In this document: in pieces, positions 1-11,518 of the stretch
How the letters are laid out: each line of letters starts with the position of its first letter
Numbering within the stretch: the stretch's first letter is position 1
Assembly (NCBI GenBank): GCA_004026145.2
Contig: CP034996.1
Span: 14,499,641 to 14,563,640, forward strand
Length of the DNA: 64,000 nucleotides
Direction of reading: 5' to 3'
From: Takifugu bimaculatus
Taxonomy: Eukaryota > Chordata > Actinopteri > Tetraodontiformes > Tetraodontidae
Made by a program: the position numbers and the translations under genes
The notes under the pieces: generated by a model
What the model saw: only the letters and a program-made list of their open reading frames with translations
What the model was told of the DNA's origin: nothing
Databases searched by the model: none

Positions 1-2286
1 AAGTGCTCATCTTCCTCGAAAATGTCATCGTCGATGATGCCAACGGTGAACTCTTTTGTGGTCTCACCGGGCTTGAACACCAAGGTGCCCTCAGCAAACT
101 CATAGTCAGAGCCGGCGCTGGCAGTGGCGTCCTCTGTGCGGTAATCCACCTGTGGCACAAAGAAAAAGTCTTTAAATATTAATCTGACAAAACAACTATT
201 CTGCGAGATTTAAGGCAAATTTTATATTCAAGAAATGTCCAAATGTTTGTGTGCTGGCTGTTCTCTTCAATATTTACATTCTTGTATCAAAACACTGTTT
301 AGAAAGAGTTTTTTCTCATTTTAAGAAGGGCGGGGCAGAGCTGGGAAAAACACAAACAAACGGGGTTAACGGAGTTTTGGATGGTATTAGGTACGAATGA
401 GTTCAGATTGATTGTGCCAGGATCAATATAGGAAAAACATTGAGCCACACCTGATCCCTGCCTTCACTCCCGACCTCCCACACGCCAGCACATAGACTTG
501 GCACTCATGGATCTGTTGTCTTGCAAACACTCCTTTGTGGAGCGTAAGATAAGGCCCGGGAGATCTATCTGATTCATCAGACAGGAGGTGCAGATAGGCC
601 TTACATAAAGGTCTCACATTTTAAAATAAAACTGACCCAGACGAACCGTAATGATGGAGGTTGCGGCGTGCGGGTACTTTACAGCAAAAGTGCTGAAAAG
701 ATCAAACACATTAAGGTTTTTTGTGTTTTCTCTTTAGTGTTTTAGATTGGTTGTTCAAGTCGTGCTTCCACTCAATAACTCCCAAAAATGTGTTTTTAAA
801 ACAATCCCACGCTCTTTAAACCATTTGATGATTGATGATAATAAAATCCCAGGGAAATCATTCTAACAATAATTCCGTCCTTATTCATTCTAACAATAAT
901 TCCGTCCTTATTTATTCTAACAATATTTCCATCCTTATTTACCTTCACTGTGCAGCCACTCTCTCCTCCATGTCTGCTCACCGACAGCTTCAGCGAGCCA
1001 CAGTTCTCAAAGCACTGGTAGTGAGAGGGATCGAACTGGAGGTAGATCGTGTGGGGATCCTCCTCCTGCCCGGTCGCCTCGTGGCAGCTCACCACCTTCC
1101 GGGCCTGGTCGGCGGCGTGCTTCTTCAAGATGTTTCCAGCTCCGATCATCATGCGAGTGGCTTGAATCCGATAGAAGGCCCGACTCTTCTGCTGCTGGAT
1201 CAGAACTTGGTAGTTGGCCATCTCGATCAGCTGCTCAATGTCCTTCTCTGGGTGCCTCTGTTTTAGCTCTTTCAGAGTGCGAGCCATCTCCCGCCGGGCT
1301 TCCTCCTCCTGATCCTGCTCCGAAATCATCCCTGCTCCTTCTTCCAATCCTTCCAGCATCCCGTCCAGAGCCTCTTTTGGGTGCGTGTGGGAGTTTCCAC
1401 CTTGGCCGTCCATTTCCAAGTCCATTTTAGTGAACATGGCATCTCCCTCTGATTCGATGATGATGCCACGGGTCTTATCAGCGCGGTAACGCTTGTGGAC
1501 GTACTTGTAGAAGAGCAGACGGCGGTCAGCGATCCAGGCTTGCAGCACGCACAGAGGGAAGAAGCAGAAGGTGAGGACGGCCTCCCATACCTGCACTTCA
1601 CCAGGGGAGAACACAGACAGGATGAGATACAACCAGATGTAGGCAAAGATGCTCCAGGCGGCCGTGACGAAAAACACCCGCAGGTGCTTTATCTTTCGGG
1701 TCTCATTTTCCGGCACCACGTAGACGCAGATCGCAATGATGATGAACATGTTGAATGCAGCGCTGCCCACAATGGTGCTGGGGCCGAGAGAGCCAGCGTC
1801 GAAGTTATGGCCGATCACTTCGATGACAGACAGCAAGATCTCCGGCGCTGACGAGCCCAACGCCATCAGGGTGAGGTTGGAAACCGTCTCGTTCCATATG
1901 CGCACGGTGGTGGTCGTGGTCTCGCCGTTGGGCTTCTTGATAGTGATCTCCTTCTCCTGAGAGGTGATGACCTCAATAGAAGACATGAAGCGGTCGGCGA
2001 TGATGGACATGCCCAGAAACATGTATATGAGCGCTGCAAAGTAGACTATGGCGCGCGCCACCTTGTCGCCCACAGCAGGATTTTGTGGGTTCCACAAGGG
2101 CAGCACCACGCCCTCTGGGCAGTTGTCTTCAGTGGAGCAGTTACCTGCCGTCCTGCCGGCATCTTCATGACTGACACTACCGTGGGAGAAATGGGTGACT
2201 CCTGGGAATAGAATGATAAAGATGGAGATGAGGGTACGCGGCATGATGGACGGGGTAAAATTCAGGACAGGCTTGGGCAGAAACAT
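1..2286 (-). CDS. slc8a4: Na+/Ca2+ exchanger (NCX, SLC8 family), N-terminal half; 3' end outside window
   Basis: Plasma-membrane 3Na+/1Ca2+ antiporter. Coding exons seen: 943-2286 (448 codons, ends phase 0 at an AAG|gtaaat donor) and 1-149 (starts after a cacag acceptor, continues past the window edge). Seen: a hydrophobic leader, a Cys-containing extracellular segment (~45-57), a TM cluster with FLGMSIIADRFMSSIEVITS, the alpha-1 ion-binding repeat (NLTLMALGSSAPEILLSVIE, then GPSTIVGSAAFNMF), further TM helices, a basic XIP-like autoinhibitory stretch (FYKYVHKRYRADKTRG), the cytosolic loop, and the start of Calx-beta domain 1 with the acidic run IIDDDIFEEDEHF. Start: two in-frame Met codons, at 2286 and 14 codons later (MPRTLIS); the second gives the better signal peptide. 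A pyrimidine-rich acceptor at about 2362 suggests the exon begins there. NCX identity is certain. The slc8a4 assignment is an inference from synteny with cnih2/frmd8 (11q13 paralogon); slc8a2 or slc8a3 remain possible. Confidence 0.9.
150..942 (-). other. slc8a intron inside Calx-beta domain 1
   Basis: Phase-0 intron bounded by AAG|gtaaat (donor, minus strand, 942-941) and cacag|GTG (acceptor at 150). Apart from the 27-bp tandem repeat at its 5' end I see no feature. It splits CBD1 between the CTVK and VDYRTED segments. Confidence 0.8.
859..939. repeat. three tandem copies of a 27-bp unit next to the slc8a splice donor
   Basis: Three near-identical 27-bp units (859-885, 886-912, 913-939) lie in the slc8a intron and end 2 bp from the GT of the donor at 941-942. 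Read on the coding strand they stay open in the exon's frame (NKDGIIVRM-like, nine residues per unit). Confidence 0.9.
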
Positions 2287-3150
2287 GGCAGCACGGGAAT
2301 TCTCAGAGCCTTCTGATGCCGGAATTCAATTCGCGCCACATGTGGAGGTTGACAGAAGCATCTGCAAGACAGAGAAGGATTTGTGTGGAGGATGAGTTTG
2401 CCGTCATTCTGACCAAAAATCCTCATCCGGAGTTCTATTTTTACCACAACCTTTACACGCAGAACTTTTGCAACACCAAAGTGCTCACAGTCATGCTCTT
2501 TTGTATGCTAATGATGTGGGATAAAACGGTCGGCATGGTCCGAGCTCGGAAAGCCAGAAATATTGGCGCCTACCACTCATTGAGTCACTGCTTCTGAACT
2601 ACCCTGTCAAACACCTACACACATAATGTGGTCATTTTGTGCGAAGATATTGGAGAAATGTTGCCCTCCAGGCCGGCAGCACTGACAGAAAAAGTGGCCC
2701 CGTGTACCGCTACGCTGGGACGAACACCAGGAATATACCTGACTACAATAACAGCAGTTCCAGTTCAGTGAAATGTGATGGAGAAAAAATAGTGTAACTG
2801 GAAACGTGTAAGGGACCGACGGTCCCGCACTCTCTGCTGGAAATGTTCCATTGAGCTCCAACTGAAAATTAGATTTGCGGCCTGCAGCAGAATTTGACAT
2901 CTTGTTGTGTGCAGCACATGTTCTGCTTGTTATGCAGCAGGCGGGGAGGATGCTGTTCTGGCTGTTCCTCTTTTCCATGAAAGTGTAAAAGACGTGATTC
3001 AACTCTAAGCTGATTTTGATGAAGCAGCGCTGGCTTTCAAAATGAAGATCTCTTGATTACTGCCCCCCCGCCCCCCCCAGTTCTGAATTAAACTAACACG
3101 TGGAACTGTGGAAGTCATAATCTGATTGCTGAACACAAAAATAAGCCATC

Positions 3151-3221
3151 AGAATAGAATAGAATAGAATAGAATAGAATAGAATAGAATAGAATAGAAT
3201 AGAATAGAATAGAATAGAATA
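3151..3221. repeat. (AGAAT)n microsatellite
   Basis: Perfect pentanucleotide repeat, about 14 copies. Confidence 0.97.
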
Positions 3222-3913
3222 TTTCCTTTGGCACACAAACCTACACTGATTTTGTGTGGGTGATGTTTCTATGGTAAAAGCAGCCTCTCCAACTGGCGTT
3301 TCTGAGGCATTTTGGGCAATACTATAGAGGGGAAAAAAGTGTGGGCATATTTACATACTTATTTATTTACATATTTACATGCATATTTCCAATGCTCTAA
3401 AGCTGACAGGAAGAAAATTATAAGTAAATGTAATTTCTCTCACAACCTAATTTCTTGGATTGTAACCTCAGCCTGAAATTGATGCTTTTTTTAGGTCAAC
3501 CAAGACCAATCTTTTCCGTTTCTCAAGGATTGACACATTAAAAATATAATCCGAATCTGATTAAGTTCTCAGATGCATCCCTGTTTGGTAAACAGGGGTC
3601 TCACACTTGTATTGCTGTATGAGTCATTCTCGACTGCTGGCACTGGCTTTCTGAGCAACGTTCAAAATAAAAAATAACGGCCATTTCATTTTGGAGTAAG
3701 AGTCCTTATAAATTACATTTCTGCTGCTGTTTGGGGAATCTAAACTCATAAAACATACAACAGACAGAAATAAATGGGCCATAAATAATGTAATTATCCC
3801 CTGACTGATGGGAGAAAGCGTGACTTCTACAAGACTCAAACCTTTATATATATTTATATTTATATATGTATATATTTTTTAGTAAAAGTAAAAGAACGAA
3901 GTGCATCACTCAC

Positions 3914-3966
3914 CTGGGTGTAGCAGGAGGTGGCGACCTCAGGAAAGGAACTTATCTTTCATATCA
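3914..3966 (-). other. candidate non-coding 5' exon of slc8a
   Basis: On the minus strand a strong acceptor (pyrimidine tract, cccccacag) and a consensus donor (CCCAG|gtgagt) frame a 53-bp segment with no long ORF, upstream of the coding exon. A second consensus donor (TTCTC|gtaagtat) lies at 4235-4236, possibly the end of an earlier exon. NCX genes usually have untranslated first exons, so these are reasonable candidates; no transcript evidence is available here. Confidence 0.4.
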
Positions 3967-5784
3967 CTGTGGGGGAAAATGATACATTAGTAAATGTTAC
4001 ACAGCGCTTTGCCGTCACCATAACCAGAGACGCAGTTATAGCACAGCAGAGTTTGCAAACCAGGTAGGTGGGTCTGTGACAGGTGGGTTGAAAGTAACAA
4101 CATAATGCATCTTTGTGGCAGACGCGGTGGTTCAAAGAGGATAACTTTCAAATGAGCCGACGACATTAAGGAAAAAAATCCAGTCAATACGTGGATCGGG
4201 CAATTGGTGCGCGTGCCATAGCGGCTCATACTTACGAGAAATCCCCGATTCTCAGCTGGACCCCCTCGCAGTGTGGCTCCCCTGCACCAGATCCACGATA
4301 GACCGCAACCCTTGTGCCATCCACACCGCACGCTGGTGTAATGGTGTTGGCTGTTGCGCTGTCTTGGGAATGACGCGTGTAGCTTCCAGCCGAGCTGCCT
4401 CGCAATAATTCTGACAGGTACCTCGGAAAACTTAACACTGCGGGGTGGGTGACTCTGTTTTAGATTCACTCCCACAAGGCTAAGTGGGTTTTTTTTTTGT
4501 TTTACTCAAAACACCACAATGCGTTTCTGCTGTCTTGGTGATGCGTAAAATAAAATATTAAATTGTCGCCGCTCTCCTCTTTCGTCCCGCTTGAATTTGC
4601 CTTAAAAATAATCCTCAAAACTGCAGCTTTCTCTGATGTGTTCAGAGTGTTTAATTGGTCCGTAATGTAAAAGGAATACGGGGGTAAAAGAACCTCTTGG
4701 TATTTGCAGTCTGAGCTTGAACGCAAAGAACCAAACAGGACTGCACGTAAGAGTAGGCGTGAATGAATGAAGGACTGAGCGAAGGCACGCCAGCAGGGAT
4801 CAGCACAAGATGAGATGTCAGGCGGAGGAACGGTGACAGTCCACAAAAGAGGAGAGAGTGGTGGTGTGCAAAACGCAGGTCTTTTCTTACTCTTGGCGCT
4901 GGCACGAAAAAAAAAAAAACGATGAGCGAGAAGGAGGGAAAAAAACCAGCGGTAAGACCGCAGAAACAGGGGAGGAGACGTTTGCAAACAGCCAAACAGC
5001 GCCGCACGCAGCGGCTGCTCCTCCTGCGCATCGGGACACCAGGACGAATGACCATTTCACTTCGAACGTCTCATTATTTGCCCATTGTTGCTAACAATCC
5101 CCGGCGCAGATGACCTAATGCACAGAATCCTGTGAGACGACGCAGCGGGCTGCCGACCGTCTGCACGTTTACAGACCAGTAATAAAGAAAGAAACTATCA
5201 TTATAAAACTCTGAGAGCTGAGAAACATCATGCAGACCGCTCTAAAGTATGAGTAAGTAAAACTCTAAAGAGCCGTACTGCCTCATAAAGTTCAATTATG
5301 TCAGCAAACAGGAGGGAAAATGAGCCAACTTTCTGGTGTTTATCTTCAGGCAGGTCATGCGGTGATTATGGGTCTGTGCATTAATAAGTGGGCGATGGCC
5401 TGTGAAATATCCAACCAGCGCCATCTAATTTTGATCTCCTTGGTTCTAACTCTCACAATCATATAAATCATAAAAACACAAGTGTTTGTTGTCGCAGGGC
5501 ATCGCGGAGGGGTTGGCTGCAGCTGGCCAGCTGTCTGACCAGCTTTATGGCCGCGCCGCCATCAGGGCTAAAAATACAGCTTTTATTTGGATAAAATTCA
5601 TTTAGCTTTTATTTGCCTGTAACAACAAATGTAAACTGCAGATTGCCCACCTGAGGGGGCAATTATGACAAACCTCAGGGAGAAATAAAGGAAATTAGAC
5701 TGGGATGCGGAGGAGAGTAAAACACTGGGGGGAGGGCAACACACCCAAAACACCTTCAGTATACTGGGAATGCAGTTTAATGAA

Positions 5785-5796
5785 GGGGGGTGGTGT

Positions 5797-5827
<31 letters not shown>
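5785..5827. repeat. (GT)n followed by a G homopolymer
   Basis: A short GT run followed directly by 17 or more G residues. Such tracts are prone to length errors. Confidence 0.9.
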
Positions 5828-6094
5828 TCTGTGCGGTCTCACCTATGGAGATGTTTTTAATAAGTCCAGAGCTGCATTAATGCCAGCACATTCCTGCACC
5901 ATGATCAATACCCTCTTCTCTGGACTTCACACAACTATTTGCTACAGACTTGATTCAATCTTAGCTCCACCTTAATTGATATGTGGGAGTGATTCATGTG
6001 CTCACCTCCAGAACTAGTAGAGATTTAGGCCGATCCAAAGACGGCTTGAAGCTTCCACGACATTCTCTTCATAAGCAGACATGTCAGTCAATGT

Positions 6095-6388
6095 CAGGGG
6101 AAGGCATCGAGGGCTGTATCCAAGCCAGACTCTCTGTCCTACAGGTAAATACGTTCACCCGGGGTTCCCTTTACCTTGGTGAAAGCATTTCCTGCCTGGT
6201 AGGATGCAAATCCCGGCTTGAATTCAACCCTGAAATGGATTTGGCCTCCTCTGATGGGCAAGTTTTGCATCCTACCAGGGAGAAACCGCTTTCACCAAGG
6301 TAAATGGAACCCCAGGTGAACATATTCACCTGTGGGACAGAAAGTCTGGCTTGGATCCGGCCCTCGAGGACTGGATTTGCCCACCCCG
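6095..6388. mobile_element. palindromic hAT-like MITE with 8-bp target site duplication
   Basis: The ~294-bp element is almost one long inverted repeat. From 6095 inward the left arm matches the reverse complement of the right arm ending at 6388 for well over 100 bp, with scattered mismatches. Matching blocks include CGAGGGC near both ends, ATCCAAGCCAGAC, GGGGTTCC, TTTACCTTGGTGAAAGC and CCTGGTAGGATGCAAA. The octamer GTCAATGT occurs directly before (6087-6094) and directly after (6389-6396), the 8-bp duplication typical of hAT transposons. The right terminus (reverse complement GGGGTGGGC...CCAGTCCTCGAGGG) resembles ends common in teleost non-autonomous hAT elements, from memory. There is no ORF, so it is non-autonomous. 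Confidence 0.88.
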
Positions 6389-6404
6389 GTCAATGTCAAG
6401 GCAG

Positions 6405-6592
6405 AACAGAGGATGGTAATCAGCACCATGGACAGAACCACAGTCAGGTTCGAAGTCAGCACCATGGACAGAACCACAGTCAGGTTCGAAGTCAGCACCA
6501 GTGGACAGAACCACAGCCAGGTTCGAAGTCAGCACCATGGACAGAACCACAGTGAGGATCATAGTCAGCACCATGGACAGAACCACTGACGT
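6405..6592. repeat. 36-bp minisatellite, about five copies
   Basis: A unit around CAGCACCATGGACAGAACC repeats every ~36 bp, with a 1-bp insertion in the third copy that shifts the frame. It starts within about 20 bp of the MITE target duplication. Reading frames through it (QHHGQNHSQVRS per unit) are by-products of the 36-bp period; there is no gene context. Confidence 0.9.
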
Positions 6593-9500
6593 CACTACAG
6601 TCAGGACCATGAACCATCAGCCACCACCAACTGTAGTTTGTAAGTAATTAACCAGTTCTGCTAGATCCACAAGGAACGATCTTTTACAGTTATCTCTAAA
6701 AATAAAACTTAATATTTCTCATGAATAATTAATATTTGTTTTTTGTATATTATTTTTAATTCAGTTTATGATGTGTTGTATAGAGAAGGACACAATATTA
6801 CATATATATAATAGATCACCATATGAGTATAAATACAACACTTTTATTGTCGTATCATAGCAGTAGAATCTATGGACACTGTAAAAGTAGATTAAATTGA
6901 CAAAAATAATTCTAATGAAATATATCAAAATGGAGAATCACTTGGATATAATGTGCCTCCAAATAGTATTTTAAAAAAGTTAATCTAATATGAGAGACAT
7001 TGTATATTTAATGTATTTGTGTATCTTTTTATTGGAATATTAATTTTCTTTAAGGATCTCACTATTTGTTTTATGAGTATTGAGAAAACATAAAACAAGA
7101 ATGAAACACACACTGAATGAACCCTATTTTGCAATGATCCTAATCAGCATATCCAAATATCAAATAAAACAAGCCTCAAACTTAAGGAACACAGCAGGAT
7201 TCATTTTGTTCCGTAACATCAAATGTTTTTCTTTGGTTTTTTTTTCTTTCCTTGCATGAAAAACCGCCCTTTCTAAATTTGCTTCAGTTACTGTGGAAAC
7301 CATGTGTATCCATGTATCCATCGCCCGTATGGTCAGAGTCCTGCTCAGACTGGTGAATACTCTGCAGGACCGGAGGTTTGCAGCTACTGTTGCTCCCTTG
7401 AGGGAACATTGAGGGAACAGGCAGGCAAGCACAGAAAGATGATACACCTTATTGATCCCACAAGTGAAAACTCAAGTAACCTGCCCCAGACAGACACATT
7501 TGTGTGTGTGTGTGTGGGGGGGGTTCTTCCTTACTCAGAGGGTAGCTCGGCAGTGCTCTGATGGTGTGCTCGCACCTCTCCTTCGCCTCAGCTCATCCTG
7601 ACCTCATCCCACTCCTTTATGGCTTCCACCCCCCCGTTTATTTTCTGCAGCGATTCCACTTGTTTTTGGTGACCTAAAGAGGAGCTGAATTGTAATGATG
7701 AGGTGGGTTGATGGCTCTCATCTCAGTGACCTGGGTTTTTCTGTGGCCACTTCCTGTCTCTGTGGGACTCAGACTTATATCCTGAGCCTCTGCCTATGGT
7801 GCCCTTCATTTGTGGCCTTGTTGCCACTTATTGAGCCAATTTTTATTATATTTATACAGGTTTAACAACATTATGATATCATTGCTATGAATCCTGTGGC
7901 TCTGTGGGGATTAACCACTGGGATTCAGGCTAATGAAAGGTCACAGGGCATCTGATTGATATACAGTATTCCCCACTCAATGGTAACTTGGCTAACTGAC
8001 CATATTCTAGAGCATGTTTTCTCATTGTGTTCCTGCTGAGGGTCCTGTTGAATCTTCTTTAGCCTTGTTGTGGTACTTCTGGACCAGTTGCAGTTTCCTG
8101 CTCTGCTGTAATCCTGCTCTCAATAATCACGTTATCACCTCAAAAAACTTCTCTGTCTGTCTCCAAGCTCCCCATCTCAACACCATTAACCTGACAAACA
8201 TTTTAAAGCAACATTAAGCTGTAAAAATGTCTGTGAGCTGAAATTTATGAGTGAAATATTGAACGTCTGTGTTCATGATCAATAAAGCTTTATTTAAACG
8301 AGTAGCTCTTGCACTGACCACACCTCGTTGCCACCGCATTGATGGGTTTACTGTCCATCTGGTCTCACAGGAGGTGTGATTCTGGATGTAGGAGATGTCC
8401 CACTGGCCCATTTTATCATCGCACTGGGAAATACTGAGCTTTAATTCCCGCTGATGCTCTTGTGGCTGTGTTTAATGATTCATCCTGCTGTTAATCATTA
8501 TAGTCCTGCTGCAGATCTAAATATAGATGCGGACGGAATGAGCCGAGCCTTCTTTACTTACAGCCATCAGTGGCGTTTTATCTGCATCACTTGGCTTTAA
8601 ATGGGGGTTTTATTTAAAGCCACTGGAGAACTTTAAAATTCTGCGTAGAGACGTTTTTTTAATTCAAATGGGACCATCTGTTGCGCTCTCTCTGATGTTG
8701 CCACCTCGTGGGAGACTTGTGATAAAACATAAATTATATTTCCAGACATTTACTCTCGATTAAAAATGAATCCCCAACGCCAATACCAAAATACGACAGT
8801 ATTCAACACATTTACTCATTTATCCTTTATACTGAATTGGTACTTTAAATAATTATACTAGTAGCAAATAAATAAGTGATATTTAAAATAATACTTCATG
8901 TATTTTGGCAAGATTTAGATTTACCATATTGTTTCCAATATTTACGATACAGTGATAAATAACCAAATAAATGAATAAGTGAATGGAACTGCAGTTAATT
9001 ATTATCGTCAGCAGATGGCAGCAGCAGATTGGATCATTATTTCAAATGCTACAGAACATTTTGAACAACGTAAATCCGAAAGAAAGATCATTTCATTGGT
9101 AATAATAGAGAAAGTGAGATTAGCAAACATCAAAAGTTGATTACTCTAAAGGTTTGAAGGCCAACCTTTGTGGTTGTTCCGATTTCCTGAGCTTCTGATG
9201 AGGCTCCGAGCTGAGGCAGACTTCAGGTCAGTGAGGGTTCAATGATTAGCTCTGGCATAGCTGACATATCACAACTCACCCAGATCAGGTCCCTGTCATC
9301 ATATATGATGACTTATTGAAATGTGGTCAAATATTAAAGAATACAAATCAGAGCAAATCCCACAAGTTTAACTTTCCCTCTCTGTATTCCTCCACTGAGT
9401 CACTCTGCATTCAGGTAATAGAAAAGCAGAGCTGTCATGGCAATACTTTTAAAAGGTAAGAAACGGCAGACAGTGTTAAACATAGTGATCCAAAGTCACT

Positions 9501-10225
9501 ATGGCGACAAATTTGGTAAATTTGGTAAAATTTGGCGACACCTAGTGGCGAGTATGCAGATCACAGGACTGTTCTCAGAGACCCTGCAGTGTTTTTCACA
9601 TCCACCCCTACACGCATTTCCAATCCAGAGATTTTCTGTTGTTCAAATAATATTTCTACCTATGGACTGATACAGTGGTTAATATGCAACAAAATGCCTC
9701 TTTATATTATTGTCACACTTTATTAGATTATACATGATAGTTAAATACAGTTTGTGACACTAGATTCTAAAATCCTCACAAAGGAGAAGAGATACACACA
9801 AACATGCAAAGAGCTAAAATACAGAGTAATTCTAAAGATATTATTTATTATATTCAATCCATTCAACAATTTGTTGGCTTTGTCTTTTCTAGTCATCTTC
9901 TTTTTCTAAACGCTTTTCGACAAAGATTAAAACAGAAGAAACGGATATTAAAAGTGAGTCTTTTCCACATATATGTGAACAGCTATGACAGAAAGAAAAG
10001 AAACAACCTGAGTGAGAATGAAAGCAGCTCAAAATCAGACATTTAACGAAATGATAGATGACTAAAACGCTTTGGTGGAGAAGAAACGATGATGTAGTCG
10101 GATGCAGACAGAAGGAGGTGGGAAAAAAGGCATTTTCAGCGTGCCCTGCCCCCTCGTTATTCTCTGGGGAACGAGAGATTATCGAAATGCATAAATGCAA
10201 GAGAGAGAGAGGGAGACTGACAGAC

Positions 10226-10260
<35 letters not shown>

Positions 10261-10290
10261 AGAGCGGGCAAATAAGAAAGGGAGGGCGGC
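6593..10290. other. intergenic region between slc8a and cnih2
   Basis: AT-rich, non-coding. A short (GT)n/(G)n tract lies near 7501-7527. All ORFs are short, lack recognisable domains and have no splice context. I see nothing else I can support. Confidence 0.6.
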
Positions 10291-11518
10291 GGAGCGACGC
10301 CATTGGTTGGCTGGTACAACATCGAGCGTGGCAGAAATATCCCTCTCAGTCTGAGAAACAGAGGAGCCGCAGAGGCTGTAGACTCAGGAAACACCTTCAG
10401 GACTTGTTTTAAGACAAAAAAAAGGGGGAGAAAGGGGCTTTAGAAACAGAGTGAGGGCAGACAGACAGGAGGATGGACAGAACTTAGGATCCCTGAGCAC
10501 TTAGGGGATGTCTGGAGTCTGGAGTCAGAATAAAAGCTGCTCAACATGTAGAATGTTGTGTTTGGATCTGCCTTAGATCATCCCCCTGAACCGAATACTC
10601 CCCCCTGCGCGCTCACAGACAAGAGAGAAAAAAAGGCCACCTAAAATATTTTTTGGAGCCATCTGAGGGATGCAGAGGAGAGAATTCTGGAGAATTCTGA
10701 CATGGTGCCGACCCAAATAGGCGAGGACAGAGTGGACTGCTCAGTGGCAGAGGCTCCTCGGACCAGACCCAGGTACTCTCTGCTGGATGCTAAACCAGAT
10801 GTGTGCTAATCCTCATTCACGCTCCTTTCTCCTCGTTATGGTGATAATCTCTGCTGTGCGCAGCCATAAACTCGGCTCTCCAGATACAAGTGCAGTGACA
10901 TCGTTTTTAGAGTCCACTAACAAGTTTGTGTAGAGGAATCTGTAACACGTGCGTGTGTGAAGTTTGTGGTCCTTTTAATCTAAAGCAACAGTTGACCCTG
11001 AAGCCGCCCGCTGCAGCCTGCTCAGCTCTCGCCAGCCATACCCTCACAGACAGGGGCACCTCGGCGCTGACCTTAGGGTCCACAGGAACCCAGAGCTTCT
11101 TCCCCGGGCCCGTCGGGCAGACACTTGCTGCCTCTGCTGCAGAGTGAGAGCAACAACATGTGCAGGCTCATCTGGCTGGAGAGAAACTACAAAGATGTGG
11201 AGGAAGAGACGGACATTTTCCCTCTCAGAGGTTGAAACGAGGAGCACCGGGCCAGCAACAGAGATCCCCCCCCTCCCTCACTGTGACACAGAAAGGCAGA
11301 GCGTGATGAGAAACGGCGCCGCTCCAGCCTCTGATCACTCAGCCCACTAAACCTGCGCCTCACCTGGACGACGCGCAGACGCAGCAGAGCTCGGAGCTCA
11401 GAAAATTAGAAGCTAGGAGGTTAGAGCCAGAACAGGAGGAGGAGGAGGGGAGTGTCGAGGAGGTGTTCTTCTCTTCTCTCTCTCGACCCACCTGGCCTTT
11501 AAGCTGGCTGGAACAGCC
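10290..11518 (+). promoter_or_regulatory. probable cnih2 promoter and 5' UTR region
   Basis: The 1.2 kb before the cnih2 start codon changes from AT-rich to GC/CpG-richer. It contains a purine-rich GAG/GAA tract (10230-10265), a GC-box-like GGGCGG near 10284 and an inverted CCAAT box (CATTGGTTGG) near 10300, then long purine-rich leader-like sequence up to the ATG at 11519. The transcription start cannot be placed from sequence alone. Confidence 0.45.

Larger units (their letters stand above)
2362..6094. other. upstream region of slc8a, non-coding
   Basis: No convincing protein-coding sequence. It contains the candidate 5' exons at 3914-3966 and ending at 4236, an (AGAAT)n microsatellite at 3151-3221, an AT-rich stretch near 3841-3880, a CG-containing segment around 4950-5150 that could be a promoter, and a (GT)n/(G)n tract at 5785-5827. 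Confidence 0.6.

Noticed and set aside
832..1960. Plus-strand ORFs opposite the NCX exon
   Set aside because: Antisense shadows of a strongly conserved exon.
4502..5055. Two overlapping minus-strand ORFs (161 and 134 aa) upstream of slc8a
   Set aside because: Low-complexity Phe/Ser-rich translations of a pyrimidine-rich strand, overlapping in different frames; no homology.
6397..6610. CRISPR-like periodic repeat
   Set aside because: Contiguous tandem units with no unique spacers, in vertebrate DNA: a minisatellite.
10058..10354. ORF with a poly-Glu tract just before cnih2
   Set aside because: The acidic run comes from a GAG/GAA purine tract in a promoter-like region; no homology or splice signal.
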